Assembly (NCBI RefSeq): GCF_900232945.1 | Contig: NZ_OCTU01000002.1 | Location: forward strand, 186,001 to 250,000 | Direction: 5' to 3' | From: Urinicoccus timonensis | GTDB taxonomy: Bacteria; Bacillota; Clostridia; Tissierellales; Peptoniphilaceae | DNA: 64,000 nucleotides | Part shown: positions 53,357 to 63,205 of the stretch, one piece after another | Numbering within the stretch: position 1 is the first letter of the stretch | How the letters are laid out: each line of letters opens with the position of its first letter | Made by a program: the position numbers and the translations under genes | Notes under the pieces: model-generated | The model's input: the letters and a program-made list of their open reading frames with translations, nothing else | What the model was told of the DNA's origin: nothing | Databases searched by the model: none

Positions 53357-54024
53357 AGGCTGTTGAAATAAAAGACTTAACCTTTGCCTATGGGCAAGAA
53401 GATGTTTTAAGAGACTGTCAACTCCAGGTGGAGACTGGGGAAATGACCTTGATCCTAGGGGGCAACGGAAGTGGGAAATCCACCCTCTTAAAGCTCATGC
53501 TGGGGGAACTCAAGGCCCAAAAGGGAGAAATCCAAGTCTTGGGCAAGAGAATCCAAGACTACCGATCTTTTAAAAAGATTGGCTATGTCCCCCAAATTAA
53601 TATTGTCAATAAGATTGCCTTTCCCATAACCTGTTTAGAGCTGGTGGCTCTAAACCTCTATGAGGACTTTGGCCTGGTTAAAATTCCCAGAAAGAAACAC
53701 TATGCCAAAGCGGAGAAGATTTTAGAAGACATGGGACTGGGAGACTACAAAAAAACCCCAGTGAACGAATTATCTGGAGGCCTCCAACAAAGAGCCATGA
53801 TTTGTCGGGCCATGATCAAGGAACCAGAGCTTTTAATCCTAGACGAACCTACAGCTGGAGTGGACAAGGTTAATAAGGAAAAATTTTTCCAAACCATTGC
53901 CCATTTGAACCAGGACCTGGGCATTACTATCATCATGGTTACCCATGAATTAAAGGAAGTGGAATCCTGCTTGGAAATTGCTCGCCGTTACAGTATTGAA
54001 GAAGGGAGGTTGGTCCAATGTTAG
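53353..54024 (+). CDS. znuC: Zinc ABC transporter ATP-binding protein
   Basis: A 223-residue ABC ATPase. Walker A is GGNGSGKST (about 36), the signature is NELSGGLQQRAMICRAM and Walker B is LLILDEPTAGVD. The switch His is in MVTHEL. It powers zinc import with ZnuB. The start is GTG within the znuA stop region, and it overlaps znuB by 7 nt. Confidence 0.95.
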   Translation: MKAVEIKDLTFAYGQEDVLRDCQLQVETGEMTLILGGNGSGKSTLLKLMLGELKAQKGEIQVLGKRIQDYRSFKKIGYVPQINIVNKIAFPITCLELVALNLYEDFGLVKIPRKKHYAKAEKILEDMGLGDYKKTPVNELSGGLQQRAMICRAMIKEPELLILDEPTAGVDKVNKEKFFQTIAHLNQDLGITIIMVTHELKEVESCLEIARRYSIEEGRLVQC

Positions 54025-54812
54025 AATTTGCCTTTATGCGCAAGGCTCTTTTGGCGGGCCTGCTCTTGTCTATTATGATTCCCATGATTGGGGTGGTTAT
54101 GGTTAACCGAAAGACCTCCATGATTGGGGATGCTCTATCCCATACAGCCCTGGCCGGAGTTGGAATGGGCTTGATTTTGGGCTTCGACCCCCTGGTGGGA
54201 TCAGCCATCGTCTGTGTTATTGCGGCCTTTTTAATTGAAGTGATCCGGAAGAAGTTTCCCCAATATGGGGATATGGCTACGGCCGTGATCATGTCTACAG
54301 GCCTGGGGATTGCAGCCATCTTGTCCGACTTTGCCCCTGGAGGGAATTCTTTTGAATCCTACCTCTTTGGGTCTATATCCTCGGTAACTAGCATGGATGT
54401 CGTCAATATCAGCCTGGTCTTTGTGGCCATCTTGTGTGCATCCATAGCGGCCTATTCGGGTCTTTTGGCCATCTCCATTGACCCCAACCTGGCCCGGATG
54501 TCCGGGGTCAAGGTCAAGGCCATGAATGCTGTCTTTACCTTCTTATCGGCCATTACCATTGCTTTGGCCGTAAAGATTGTAGGGGCCCTGATGGTGACCT
54601 CCCTGGTTGTTCTACCTGTAGCCACTTCTTTAATTGTGGCCCGGTCCTATAAGTCAGCCTATCTTTTGACCATTGGCCTGGGGGTCATCTATATGATGGT
54701 GGGGATTATCCTCTCCTTTTACCTGGACATCAAACCCGGTGGAGCCATTGTAGTCAATGCTGTCTTGGGGATGCTGGTTTTTGTCCTCTATCGAAAAGTT
54801 CGCAAGGCCTAG
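54018..54812 (+). CDS. znuB: Zinc ABC transporter permease
   Basis: A 264-residue ABC-3 family membrane protein with about eight helices. Characteristic stretches are MIGDALSHTALAGVGMGLIL and VKAMNAVFTFLSAITIALAV. It ends the ZinT-ZnuA-ZnuC-ZnuB operon. No clear terminator follows. Confidence 0.94.
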   Translation: MLEFAFMRKALLAGLLLSIMIPMIGVVMVNRKTSMIGDALSHTALAGVGMGLILGFDPLVGSAIVCVIAAFLIEVIRKKFPQYGDMATAVIMSTGLGIAAILSDFAPGGNSFESYLFGSISSVTSMDVVNISLVFVAILCASIAAYSGLLAISIDPNLARMSGVKVKAMNAVFTFLSAITIALAVKIVGALMVTSLVVLPVATSLIVARSYKSAYLLTIGLGVIYMMVGIILSFYLDIKPGGAIVVNAVLGMLVFVLYRKVRKA

Positions 54813-54933
54813 GCCAACTTAAAAAAGTAAGGCAATGATATTTCCTATCAAAAAGTGTTTTGAAAGTTTCCCTTGAGGGTAAATGAAAGATAAGATTCCT
54901 TTGAATCAAATACTTTTGAAAGAGGTAGAAATC

Positions 54934-56418
54934 ATGTCTAAGCCAGATATTAAACTAGATAAAGAATATAAACTCTTCATTGGAGGAGAATTTGTGGAAG
55001 CAGAAAATGGCGAAACCCTTGCTAGCTATTGCCCAGCTGATGGGGAGCTTTTAGCCCATATTGCCCAGGCTAGCCAGGCCGATGTAGACAAGGCTGTTGA
55101 AGCAGCCTGGGAGGGCTTCAAAGAATATAAGAAGACCACAAGCTATGAGCGGGCGGCCATTTTAAATAAGATTGCCGATATTATTGACGAAAATCGCGAC
55201 CACCTGGCCATGGTGGAAAGCTTGGACAATGGGAAACCCATCCGGGAAACCAGGGCTGTGGACATTCCCTTGGCTTCGGAACACTTCCGTTATTTTGCCG
55301 GGGCCATTTTAGCTGAAGAAGGAACAGCCAATGCTATTGACGAAAACACCCTGTCCATTGTCTTACGGGAACCCTTGGGGGTTGTGGGGCAAATTATTCC
55401 CTGGAACTTCCCCTTCCTCATGGCTGCCTGGAAGCTGTCTCCAGCCCTAGCTGCCGGAGATGCTGTGGTGATGAAGCCATCCTCCACTACTTCCTTGTCT
55501 CTCTTGGAATTGATGAAGCTCATTAAGGATGTTGTGCCCAAGGGGGTTATCAATATCGTCACCGGGTCTGGATCCAAGTCTGGCCAATACCTCTTGGACC
55601 ACGATAACCTGTCCAAGCTAGCCTTTACTGGATCTACAGAAGTGGGCTATAAGATTGCTGATGCAGCGGCCAAGAACCTAATTCCGGCAACCCTGGAATT
55701 GGGAGGCAAGTCTGCCAACATCTTCTTTGACGACTGCGACCTAGACCTGGCCATTGACGGCTTGGCTATGGGGATTTTATTCAACCAAGGACAAGTTTGT
55801 TGTGCAGGATCCAGGGTCTTTGTCCAAGAGGGCATTTACGACGAATTTGTCGAAAGGGCTGTTGAAAAGTTCAGCAAAATCAAGGTGGGCCTTCCCTGGG
55901 AAGAAGACACCCAAATTGGGGCCCAAGTCAACCGGTCCCAAAGAGAAAAGGTCTTGGGCTATATAGACCTGGCCAAGAAGGAAGGGGCCCAAGTAGCTGT
56001 TGGGGGCGAAAAATCTTGTGAAAATGGCCTGGAAAAAGGTTACTTCACCATGCCTACCCTGATAACCCAGGTGAAAAATGACATGACTGTGGCCCAGGAA
56101 GAAATTTTTGGACCTGTGGCTGTCGTGATTCCCTTTAAGGATGAAGAAGAAGTTGTAGCTATGGCCAATAATTCAGACTATGGCCTTGGAGGCGCTGTCT
56201 GGACTCGGAACATCAACCGGGCCCTTCGGGTAGCTCGGGCTGTTGAAACTGGAAGAATGTGGGTTAACACCTACAACCAACTACCGGCGGGAGCTCCCTT
56301 TGGTGGCTACAAGAAATCCGGTATCGGACGGGAAAACCACAAGATGATGTTGGATGCTTATTCCCAAGTGAAAAACATCTTTATCAACACATCGGAAAAA
56401 CCCTCCGGTCTCTATTAA
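54934..56418 (+). CDS. NAD(P)-dependent aldehyde dehydrogenase
   Basis: A 494-residue ALDH-superfamily enzyme oxidising an aldehyde to an acid. It shows the NAD-binding WNFPFLMAAWKLSPALAAGD, the catalytic Glu in TLELGGKSANIFF (about 262), and the catalytic Cys in FNQGQVCCAGSRV (about 297). The C-terminal YKKSGIGRENH is typical of ALDH1/betaine-type enzymes. The substrate is not evident. The frame opens at 54883, but ATG 54934 is preceded by AAAGAGGTAG and gives the normal family length. It is not obviously linked to the zinc operon in function. Confidence 0.93.
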   Translation: MSKPDIKLDKEYKLFIGGEFVEAENGETLASYCPADGELLAHIAQASQADVDKAVEAAWEGFKEYKKTTSYERAAILNKIADIIDENRDHLAMVESLDNGKPIRETRAVDIPLASEHFRYFAGAILAEEGTANAIDENTLSIVLREPLGVVGQIIPWNFPFLMAAWKLSPALAAGDAVVMKPSSTTSLSLLELMKLIKDVVPKGVINIVTGSGSKSGQYLLDHDNLSKLAFTGSTEVGYKIADAAAKNLIPATLELGGKSANIFFDDCDLDLAIDGLAMGILFNQGQVCCAGSRVFVQEGIYDEFVERAVEKFSKIKVGLPWEEDTQIGAQVNRSQREKVLGYIDLAKKEGAQVAVGGEKSCENGLEKGYFTMPTLITQVKNDMTVAQEEIFGPVAVVIPFKDEEEVVAMANNSDYGLGGAVWTRNINRALRVARAVETGRMWVNTYNQLPAGAPFGGYKKSGIGRENHKMMLDAYSQVKNIFINTSEKPSGLY

Positions 56419-56427
56419 GAAGAAAAG

Positions 56428-56453
56428 GACCAGTCTTAGGCTGGTCTTTTTTT
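56428..56453 (+). terminator. Rho-independent terminator
   Basis: GACCAG-TCTTAGG-CTGGTC followed by seven T. Confidence 0.88.
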
Positions 56454-56547
56454 ATTGGGAAAAGTAATTTCCTGGCTGAGCGGGTCTTAAAAAAGGCCCT
56501 ATCTTTGCTAGATTTTATCCTAAAATCCAAGGCAAGGCCTGGTGACT

Positions 56548-56558
56548 TATGGTATAAT
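56548..56558 (+). promoter_or_regulatory. Extended -10 promoter of tcdA-pcrA-ligA-gatCAB
   Basis: TATGGTATAAT with TATAAT at 56553-56558; no good -35. ACAGGAGG precedes ATG 56584. Confidence 0.7.
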
Positions 56559-56583
56559 TAATAAGATATAGACAGGAGGAAGT

Positions 56584-57294
56584 ATGGATACAATTCGCAG
56601 CCAAATGGTCATTGGGAAAAAAGCCCAAGAGGCCCTAAAAGACAAAAAAGTTTTAATTTTTGGCCTCGGTGGAGTGGGGGGAGCCTGCCTGGAAGCCCTG
56701 GCCCGGTTAAGTGTGGGTCACTTTACCCTGGTGGATGGAGATGTCTTTGATTCAAGCAACCTCAACCGGCAAATTTTGGCTACGGAAAAAACCCTAGGGA
56801 GGTCTAAGGTCCAGGTGGCCAAGGAAAGGGTCCTGGATATTAACCCCCAGGCCCAGGTCCAAGTCCATGACATGATGTTAAAAGAGGACTTTTCTCTTTT
56901 TAAAGACTCCTATGATGGGGTGGTGGATTGTATTGACGATGTTGGGGCCAAGATTGCCCTCTATGGTTTTGCCCAGGAAAGGGGATTTTTTCTCCTGTCC
57001 TCTATGGGGATGGGAAACAAGTGCCATCCCGAAAAGATCCAAGTGTCCAGCCTCTATAAGACCCAGGTAGACCCCCTGGCCCGGGTCCTGCGTAGGAAGT
57101 GCAAGGAGGCGGGGATTAAAGATTTTCCTGTGGTTTTTTCCCAGGAAAGCCCCCAAAGGTCGGAGGATTTTCCCAAGACGTCCAAGCCGGGAAGCCTGTC
57201 TTTTGTACCTCCAGTGGCGGGATATTTTTTAGCCAGCATCCTCTTGAACCATTGGATGGAAGAATTGAAGCAAACAGATGAAAGTGAAGGATAA
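56584..57294 (+). CDS. tcdA: tRNA threonylcarbamoyladenosine dehydratase (ThiF/E1-like)
   Basis: A 236-residue E1-like ATP-dependent enzyme that cyclises t6A37 of tRNA to ct6A. It has the nucleotide-binding KVLIFGLGGVGGACLEALAR, the DGDVFDSSNLNRQILA segment and VVDCIDDVGAKIALYGFA. The SMGMGNKCHPEKIQV region is diagnostic of TcdA/YgdL rather than ThiF. It overlaps or abuts pcrA. Confidence 0.93.
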   Translation: MDTIRSQMVIGKKAQEALKDKKVLIFGLGGVGGACLEALARLSVGHFTLVDGDVFDSSNLNRQILATEKTLGRSKVQVAKERVLDINPQAQVQVHDMMLKEDFSLFKDSYDGVVDCIDDVGAKIALYGFAQERGFFLLSSMGMGNKCHPEKIQVSSLYKTQVDPLARVLRRKCKEAGIKDFPVVFSQESPQRSEDFPKTSKPGSLSFVPPVAGYFLASILLNHWMEELKQTDESEG

Positions 57295-57295
57295 G

Positions 57296-59524
57296 ATGAG
57301 CCAAATTGATTCATTAAATAAAGAGCAAAAAGAAGCTGTTTTACAAACCCAGGGTCCCCTTTTGATCCTGGCGGGAGCTGGGTCTGGAAAGACCAAGACC
57401 GTAACCCAAAAAATCGCCTATTTAATCCAAGAAAAGGGGGTTAGCCCCTATGAAATTTTGGCCTTTACTTTTACCAATAAGGCAGCCAAGGAGATGAAGG
57501 ACCGGGTGGAGGCCCTTTTGGACTCTTCTGTCCAAGGACTTTGGATTGGGACCTTCCACTCCATCTGCGTCCGGATCTTAAGACGCTACCACGACCGGCT
57601 GGGTTTTGATAGCCAGTTCTCCATCTATGACCGGTCGGACCAATTGAGGGCCGTCAAGGAAACGGTCAAGGAGATGAACCTGGCCAAGGACTTGTTTAAG
57701 GAAAAGTCCATCCTGGCAGCCATTAACCAATACAAGAACCAAGGAATCATGGTCCGGGACCTAGACCCTAGGGCCAGTGGCAATTTTTATGATGAGAAGG
57801 TCATTGAAATCTACCAGGCCTACCAAAAGAAATTAAGAGAAAATAATGCCATGGACTTTGACGACATCCTCCTCTATACGGTCCAACTTTTAAAGGAGGA
57901 CCAGGAGGTTCGGTCCTACTACCAATTTCACTTTAACTACATCTTTGTAGACGAATACCAGGACACCAACGCCACCCAATACCAGCTTATCCAGCTGCTT
58001 TGCCAGCCCAACCCCAACCTAACCGTAGTGGGGGACAATGACCAGTCCATTTACGCCTGGCGGGGGGCGGATATTTCCAATATTTTAAACTTTGAAAAGG
58101 ACTTTCCCCAGGCCAAGGTCATCCTCTTGGAACAAAACTACCGGTCCACGAAAAATATCCTGTCCATAGCCAACAAGGTGATTTCCAACAACCCCAAGAG
58201 AAGGGATAAGAAGCTTTGGACGGACCTGGAAGAGGGCCACTTGGTGGAATACAGGGAATACAACCACTCCCAAGAAGAAAACAAGGACGTGGTCAACCAA
58301 ATCATCCAAAGACACAACAAGGGCCATTCTTTTTCAGACATGGCCATCCTCTACCGGACCAATGCTCAATCTCGGGGCTTTGAAGAATACTTAATCCAAG
58401 AGGGAATCCCCTACAAGGTGGTAGGGGGCCTAAAGTTCTATGACCGCAAGGAGGTCAAGGACGTTTTGGCCTATATGACTCTTTTGGCCAACCCTCAAGA
58501 CGACCTGTCCCTGACCCGGGTCATCAATGTTCCCAAAAGGGGGATTGGAGAATCCACCCTGGACCAATTAAGGAGCCTGGCCAGCCAAGAAAATAAGTCC
58601 ATCTTCCAGGTCATGGAGGACCTGGTTGAAGATGACCAAACCAAGATTCGGGCTAGGAAAAATATAGAAAAATTTGTCCAGCTGGTCCACCTCCTCCAAG
58701 AAAAGGCCAAGAACTTGACCATTTCTGAAATCATGGAGGCGGTCATTTACGAAAGCCAGTACCTGGAAAGTCTCAAGGAAGAAAACACCCTGGAGTCCAG
58801 AAACCGGATCGACAATATCCAGGAATTAGTGACGGCCGGCCAAAGCTATGAAAAGGAAAATCCTGAAGATGGTCTGGAGGAATTTTTAACCTCCCTGTCC
58901 CTCTTATCCGACGTGGACAAGACCGACGAAAGCCAAGGCAGTGTCCAATTAATGACGGTCCATGCAGCCAAGGGTCTGGAATTTCCCCTGGTCTTTTTGG
59001 TGGGGATGGAAGAGAGGGTCTTCCCTTCAGCCATGAGCCTAGAAGAAGACGAGGACAATGTGGAAGAAGAAAGACGGCTTTGCTATGTGGCCATTACCCG
59101 GGCCAAGGAAGAACTCTACATCTCATCGGCCAGGAACCGGACCATGTATGGAAAAACCGTCATCAACCGTCCCAGCCGTTTTATCGATGAAATGGGCCAA
59201 GACCTAAACCGGGTCCAAGCCTACAATACCTATAGGGAAAGCCAAGAAGTTCCTTCTGGTCGGTCCAGCTACCTCCAAGTTTCCAAATACAAGGGAGAGG
59301 GAGCCAGCTACCAAAGAGGGCCCAAGAAGGACCCGGCCTACCAATCCAAGACCAAGGAAGACATCCGGATTGGATCCAAGGTCCGCCACAAGAAGTTTGG
59401 CCAGGGCATGGTGGTTTCCCTCCAAGCCAAGGGCCAGGATACGGAAGTCGTTATCTCTTTTGAAGGCAAGGGCCTGAAGAAGCTCCTGCTTTCCTTTGCC
59501 CCTATAGAGGTGGTGAAATCATGA
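57296..59524 (+). CDS. pcrA: ATP-dependent DNA helicase PcrA/UvrD
   Basis: A 742-residue superfamily 1A 3'-5' helicase for repair and replication. It has the Q-motif LNKEQKEAVLQTQGPLLILA, Walker A AGAGSGKT (about 30), motif II VDEYQDTN, motif III VVGDNDQSIYAWRGAD, motif V VHAAKGLEFPLVF and motif VI EEERRLCYVAITRAKEELY. ATG 57296 is chosen because GTGAAGG lies 5 nt upstream. It is followed by ligA with a 4-nt overlap, the usual Bacillota pairing. Confidence 0.96.
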   Translation: MSQIDSLNKEQKEAVLQTQGPLLILAGAGSGKTKTVTQKIAYLIQEKGVSPYEILAFTFTNKAAKEMKDRVEALLDSSVQGLWIGTFHSICVRILRRYHDRLGFDSQFSIYDRSDQLRAVKETVKEMNLAKDLFKEKSILAAINQYKNQGIMVRDLDPRASGNFYDEKVIEIYQAYQKKLRENNAMDFDDILLYTVQLLKEDQEVRSYYQFHFNYIFVDEYQDTNATQYQLIQLLCQPNPNLTVVGDNDQSIYAWRGADISNILNFEKDFPQAKVILLEQNYRSTKNILSIANKVISNNPKRRDKKLWTDLEEGHLVEYREYNHSQEENKDVVNQIIQRHNKGHSFSDMAILYRTNAQSRGFEEYLIQEGIPYKVVGGLKFYDRKEVKDVLAYMTLLANPQDDLSLTRVINVPKRGIGESTLDQLRSLASQENKSIFQVMEDLVEDDQTKIRARKNIEKFVQLVHLLQEKAKNLTISEIMEAVIYESQYLESLKEENTLESRNRIDNIQELVTAGQSYEKENPEDGLEEFLTSLSLLSDVDKTDESQGSVQLMTVHAAKGLEFPLVFLVGMEERVFPSAMSLEEDEDNVEEERRLCYVAITRAKEELYISSARNRTMYGKTVINRPSRFIDEMGQDLNRVQAYNTYRESQEVPSGRSSYLQVSKYKGEGASYQRGPKKDPAYQSKTKEDIRIGSKVRHKKFGQGMVVSLQAKGQDTEVVISFEGKGLKKLLLSFAPIEVVKS

Positions 59525-61491
59525 CCATGGAAGAAATGGTGGCGACCCTGAACAAGTGGTCCCACGCCTACTACACCCTGGACCAGCCCCTGGTCAGTGA
59601 CGGAGAATACGACCGTCTTTACGACCGCTTGGTCCAAGAGGAAAAAGAAACAGGACGAGTCCTGGCAGATAGCCCCAGCCTCAGGGTAGGGGACAAAATT
59701 CTGGAGGACTTTCAAAAATACACCCACCGGGGCCAGCTCTATTCCCTGGACAAGGCCCAGACCTTTGAGGCCTTGGAGGCCTGGGAGAGCCGGAACAGAA
59801 AATTATTAGAAGAAGCCGGCTACCAAAAAGAACCAGGCTATGTAGTGGAATTAAAATTTGACGGCCTGACCATTAATGTCACCTATGAAGATGGGATTTT
59901 AACCCATGCTGCCACCCGGGGCAATGGCCAGGTAGGGGAAGAAATCCTGGAACAAATCCGCCGGATTCCCTCCATCCCCCTGTCCATTGACAACCGGGAG
60001 ACCCTGGAGATTCAAGGGGAGGGCTTGATGCCCCTAAAGGCTTTGGAAGACTACAACAAGACAGCCCAAGAGCCTTTGAAAAATGCAAGAAATGCCGCTG
60101 CCGGAGCCCTGAGGAACCTGGATCCCAATGTGGTCAAGGAAAGGAAGCTCACAGCTTATTTTTACAATATCGGCTACAAGACCGGACCCGGATTTTCCAC
60201 AGACCTGGAAATGAAGGAAGAAATCCGGAGTCTAGGCTTGAAGGTCCATCCCTTTATCCACTTGGAAAAATCCCTGGAGGGGGTTTTTGAAAGGATTAAC
60301 CAGGTCGAAGGCTTCCGGAAGGACCTAGATGTTCTCATTGACGGAGTGGTGGTTAAGATCAACGACATGGGAGCCCGGGAAGTTTTAGGTTTTACCAACA
60401 AATTTCCCCGCTGGGCCATTGCCTATAAATTTGCCGCCAAGGAGGCTACCAGCATCTTGAGAGAGGTCCATTGGAATGTGGGCCGGACGGGCAAGGTTAC
60501 TCCTACGGCGGAATTCGACCCAGTGGATATTGAAGGGGTCACCATCCGTCGGGCCACCCTGAACAACTATGACGATATTTTAAGAAAAAAAGTGGAAATC
60601 GGAGCCCGAATCCTCCTAAGGCGGAGCAATGACGTGATTCCAGAAATCATGGGAGTCCTGCCTTCGGAAGGTCCCAAGGAGAAAATTCAAAAACCCAGCC
60701 ACTGCCCCTACTGCCATGCAGAAATCGTCCAAGAAGGGGTCCACATCTTCTGTCCCAACTCCCTGTCTTGCCAGCCCCAACTCTTGGCCAAGATGAAGCA
60801 CTTTTGCTCCCGGGGAGCCATGAATATCGAAGGCCTGTCAGAAAAGACCCTGGCCAAACTCATGACAGAAAAAAATATCCAGTCCATTGGGGACCTTTAC
60901 GATTTAAACTTCCAAGACTTCCGGTCCATGGAGGGCTTTGGAGATAAGAGGTCCAAGCAACTGATTGAGGCCATTGAAGCCAGTAAAACCCCCGATTTGG
61001 CCAACTTTATCTTTGCCCTGGGCATTGGTCAAGTGGGAGCCAAGGGGGCCCAGGACTTGGCCCAGGCCTTTGGGTCCTTTGAAGCCCTAAGAAGGGCCAG
61101 CCAAGAAGACATCCTGGCTGTACCCGATATGGGACCTGTAACGGCCCGGGAACTGGTGACCTTTTTCCATGACCCGGAAATCATCAAGGAGCTGGACCAC
61201 TTAAAGGCTTCCGGTGTCCAAGTCCAAGACTTTAAGGCCAGCCAAAAAGAACAGATTTTTGCCGGCAAGACCTTTGTCTTAACGGGGGCCCTGTCCAGGA
61301 AACGCAGCCAGGTGGAAGAAGAAATTCGAAGCTTGGGAGGCAAGACCAGCTCATCGGTCAGCAAGAATACCGACTATGTCTTGGCTGGAGAAAAGGCCGG
61401 ATCCAAGGCCCAACAAGCCCAAAAATTGGGAGTGGCCATCATCAGTGAAGAGGACTATAAAGAAATGCTCAATAAAGGAGTAGGAAAATGA
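59521..61491 (+). CDS. ligA: NAD-dependent DNA ligase LigA
   Basis: A 656-residue replicative ligase. Domain Ia lies at the N-terminus (LNKWSHAYYTLDQPLVSDGE, YDRLYDRL). The adenylation Lys is in VVELKFDGLTI (KFDG, about residue 112). An OB fold follows, then a C4 zinc finger (CPYC and CPNSLSC), helix-hairpin-helix repeats and a BRCT domain (FAGKTFVLTGALSRKRSQVE). It overlaps pcrA and gatC by 4 nt each. Confidence 0.97.
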   Translation: MTMEEMVATLNKWSHAYYTLDQPLVSDGEYDRLYDRLVQEEKETGRVLADSPSLRVGDKILEDFQKYTHRGQLYSLDKAQTFEALEAWESRNRKLLEEAGYQKEPGYVVELKFDGLTINVTYEDGILTHAATRGNGQVGEEILEQIRRIPSIPLSIDNRETLEIQGEGLMPLKALEDYNKTAQEPLKNARNAAAGALRNLDPNVVKERKLTAYFYNIGYKTGPGFSTDLEMKEEIRSLGLKVHPFIHLEKSLEGVFERINQVEGFRKDLDVLIDGVVVKINDMGAREVLGFTNKFPRWAIAYKFAAKEATSILREVHWNVGRTGKVTPTAEFDPVDIEGVTIRRATLNNYDDILRKKVEIGARILLRRSNDVIPEIMGVLPSEGPKEKIQKPSHCPYCHAEIVQEGVHIFCPNSLSCQPQLLAKMKHFCSRGAMNIEGLSEKTLAKLMTEKNIQSIGDLYDLNFQDFRSMEGFGDKRSKQLIEAIEASKTPDLANFIFALGIGQVGAKGAQDLAQAFGSFEALRRASQEDILAVPDMGPVTARELVTFFHDPEIIKELDHLKASGVQVQDFKASQKEQIFAGKTFVLTGALSRKRSQVEEEIRSLGGKTSSSVSKNTDYVLAGEKAGSKAQQAQKLGVAIISEEDYKEMLNKGVGK

Positions 61492-61766
61492 AAAGAGATC
61501 AAATAAAACATATTGCCAACATTGCCAAGTTGGACTTTAGCGAGGAAGAACTGGCAAAATTTGCCGATTCTTTTTCTGAGACCATGGACTTTGTGGACCA
61601 AATTCGCCAAGTGGCCACAGAAGATACAGAGACCTTCCAAGTCAATGAAATGGGTTCCCACCTCAGGGAAGACCAGGTCAAGGAGGGCTTAAACCAAGAC
61701 CAGGCAACCCGAAACAGCGAGTCTGAAAAATACGGATACTTTGACATTATCCGTTATGTAGACTAG
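61488..61766 (+). CDS. gatC: Asp-tRNA(Asn)/Glu-tRNA(Gln) amidotransferase subunit C
   Basis: A 92-residue small subunit that stabilises GatA-GatB. It shows the family start IKHIANIAKLDFSEEELAKF, then ETMDFVDQIRQVAT and REDQVKEGL. ATGA overlap with ligA. Confidence 0.94.
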   Translation: MKRDQIKHIANIAKLDFSEEELAKFADSFSETMDFVDQIRQVATEDTETFQVNEMGSHLREDQVKEGLNQDQATRNSESEKYGYFDIIRYVD

Positions 61767-61774
61767 GAGGAAGT

Positions 61775-63205
61775 ATGGAAAAGATTACATCTGTAAACCA
61801 ACTGATTGAAAAATATAAAAGTGGTCAATTGACAGTAACAGACTACATTCAAGGTCTCCTGGAAGAAATCAAGGAAAAGAACAAGGACACCAATGCCTAT
61901 ATTACCATTACAGAAGACCTGGCCCTGGAAACGGCCAAGCGCCTGGACCAAAAGTTGAAAAACAAGGAAGACCTGGGAGCCCTATTTGGGGTACCCGTAT
62001 CCATCAAGGACAACATTGCCGTTAAAGACATCAAGATGACTTGTGCTTCTCGGATGTTGGAAGACTTTGTGCCACCCTACCAAGCCAGTCTTGTAGACAA
62101 GATTTTGGCCCAAGATGCTGTGATTATTGGAAAGACCAACCTGGACGAATTTGCCATGGGGTCCTCCACGAAAAATTCCTATTTCGGCGTGACCAAAAAC
62201 CCCTTGGATTCCACCAGGGTGGCCGGAGGGTCCAGTGGTGGAGCTGGAGCTTCTGTGGCTATGGATTCCTGCCTCTTGGCTGTGGGAACCGACACCGGAG
62301 GAAGTGTCCGTCAACCGGCGACTTTTTGCGGTCTTCCAGGGATGAAACCCTCCTACGGGTCCATCTCCCGGTCAGGAGTTGCCTCCATGGCCAACACCTT
62401 TGACCAACCCGGAGTCATTGGAAAAAATATAGATGACATGGCCCTTTTATTGGATATCATGCAAGGAGCTGACGAAAAGGATGCAACAGCCCTAGGCAAT
62501 GACTCCTTTAAAAAGATGGAAGACATTGACCTGTCCAAGATGAAGATTGCTGTGGCTGATTGTCATATGGATATGGAAATGGATCCAGACGTCAAAAAGG
62601 CCTTTGAAGAAGTTTTAGACAAGCTCAAGGAAAAGGGAGCCCAAGTGGACCGGGTAGAAACAAAAAATCTCCAACACGCCATTATCGTCTACCATATCCT
62701 GGTGAATGGGGAAATTGCCCCTAACATGAGTCGCTATGACGGTCTACGTTTTGGCCACCGGGCAAAGGACTATTCTGACATCAACGAACTCTTTACCCGG
62801 TCTCGGAGTGAAGGTTTTGGAGATGAAGTCAAGCGCCGGATTATGATTGGAACCCATATCCTGTCTTTGGACCTGGCCAAGGAATACTATGACAAGGCCC
62901 TGCAAGTCCGGCATGGAATTATGGACGACTACAAGAAGATCTTCCAAGACTATGATGTAGTTTTGTCCCCAACCTACCCGGTTAAGCCCTATCTCATTGA
63001 CCAAGAAATGACCCCGGTGGAAATCTACAGTGCAGACCTGTGTACTGTTCCGGTAAATATTGCCGGTCTACCAGCAGTGTCTGTTCCCTATCCTCTAGGA
63101 GATGGACTCTATATGGGCCTACAATTTACAAGTGACCACTTTAAGGATAATGTATGTCTTTCTTACGGAAAGGCCTTGGAAGGGATGATAAAAAATGACC
63201 TATAG
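61775..63205 (+). CDS. gatA: Glutamyl-tRNA(Gln)/Asp-tRNA(Asn) amidotransferase subunit A
   Basis: A 476-residue amidase-signature enzyme that releases ammonia from glutamine. The catalytic Lys is in GVPVSIKDNIAV. The Gly/Ser-rich VAGGSSGGAGASVAMDSCLL and GTDTGGSVRQPATFCGLPG carry the Ser-cis-Ser pair. AGGAGG precedes ATG. Its last 11 nt overlap gatB. It implies indirect charging of tRNA-Gln and/or tRNA-Asn. Confidence 0.97.
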   Translation: MEKITSVNQLIEKYKSGQLTVTDYIQGLLEEIKEKNKDTNAYITITEDLALETAKRLDQKLKNKEDLGALFGVPVSIKDNIAVKDIKMTCASRMLEDFVPPYQASLVDKILAQDAVIIGKTNLDEFAMGSSTKNSYFGVTKNPLDSTRVAGGSSGGAGASVAMDSCLLAVGTDTGGSVRQPATFCGLPGMKPSYGSISRSGVASMANTFDQPGVIGKNIDDMALLLDIMQGADEKDATALGNDSFKKMEDIDLSKMKIAVADCHMDMEMDPDVKKAFEEVLDKLKEKGAQVDRVETKNLQHAIIVYHILVNGEIAPNMSRYDGLRFGHRAKDYSDINELFTRSRSEGFGDEVKRRIMIGTHILSLDLAKEYYDKALQVRHGIMDDYKKIFQDYDVVLSPTYPVKPYLIDQEMTPVEIYSADLCTVPVNIAGLPAVSVPYPLGDGLYMGLQFTSDHFKDNVCLSYGKALEGMIKNDL

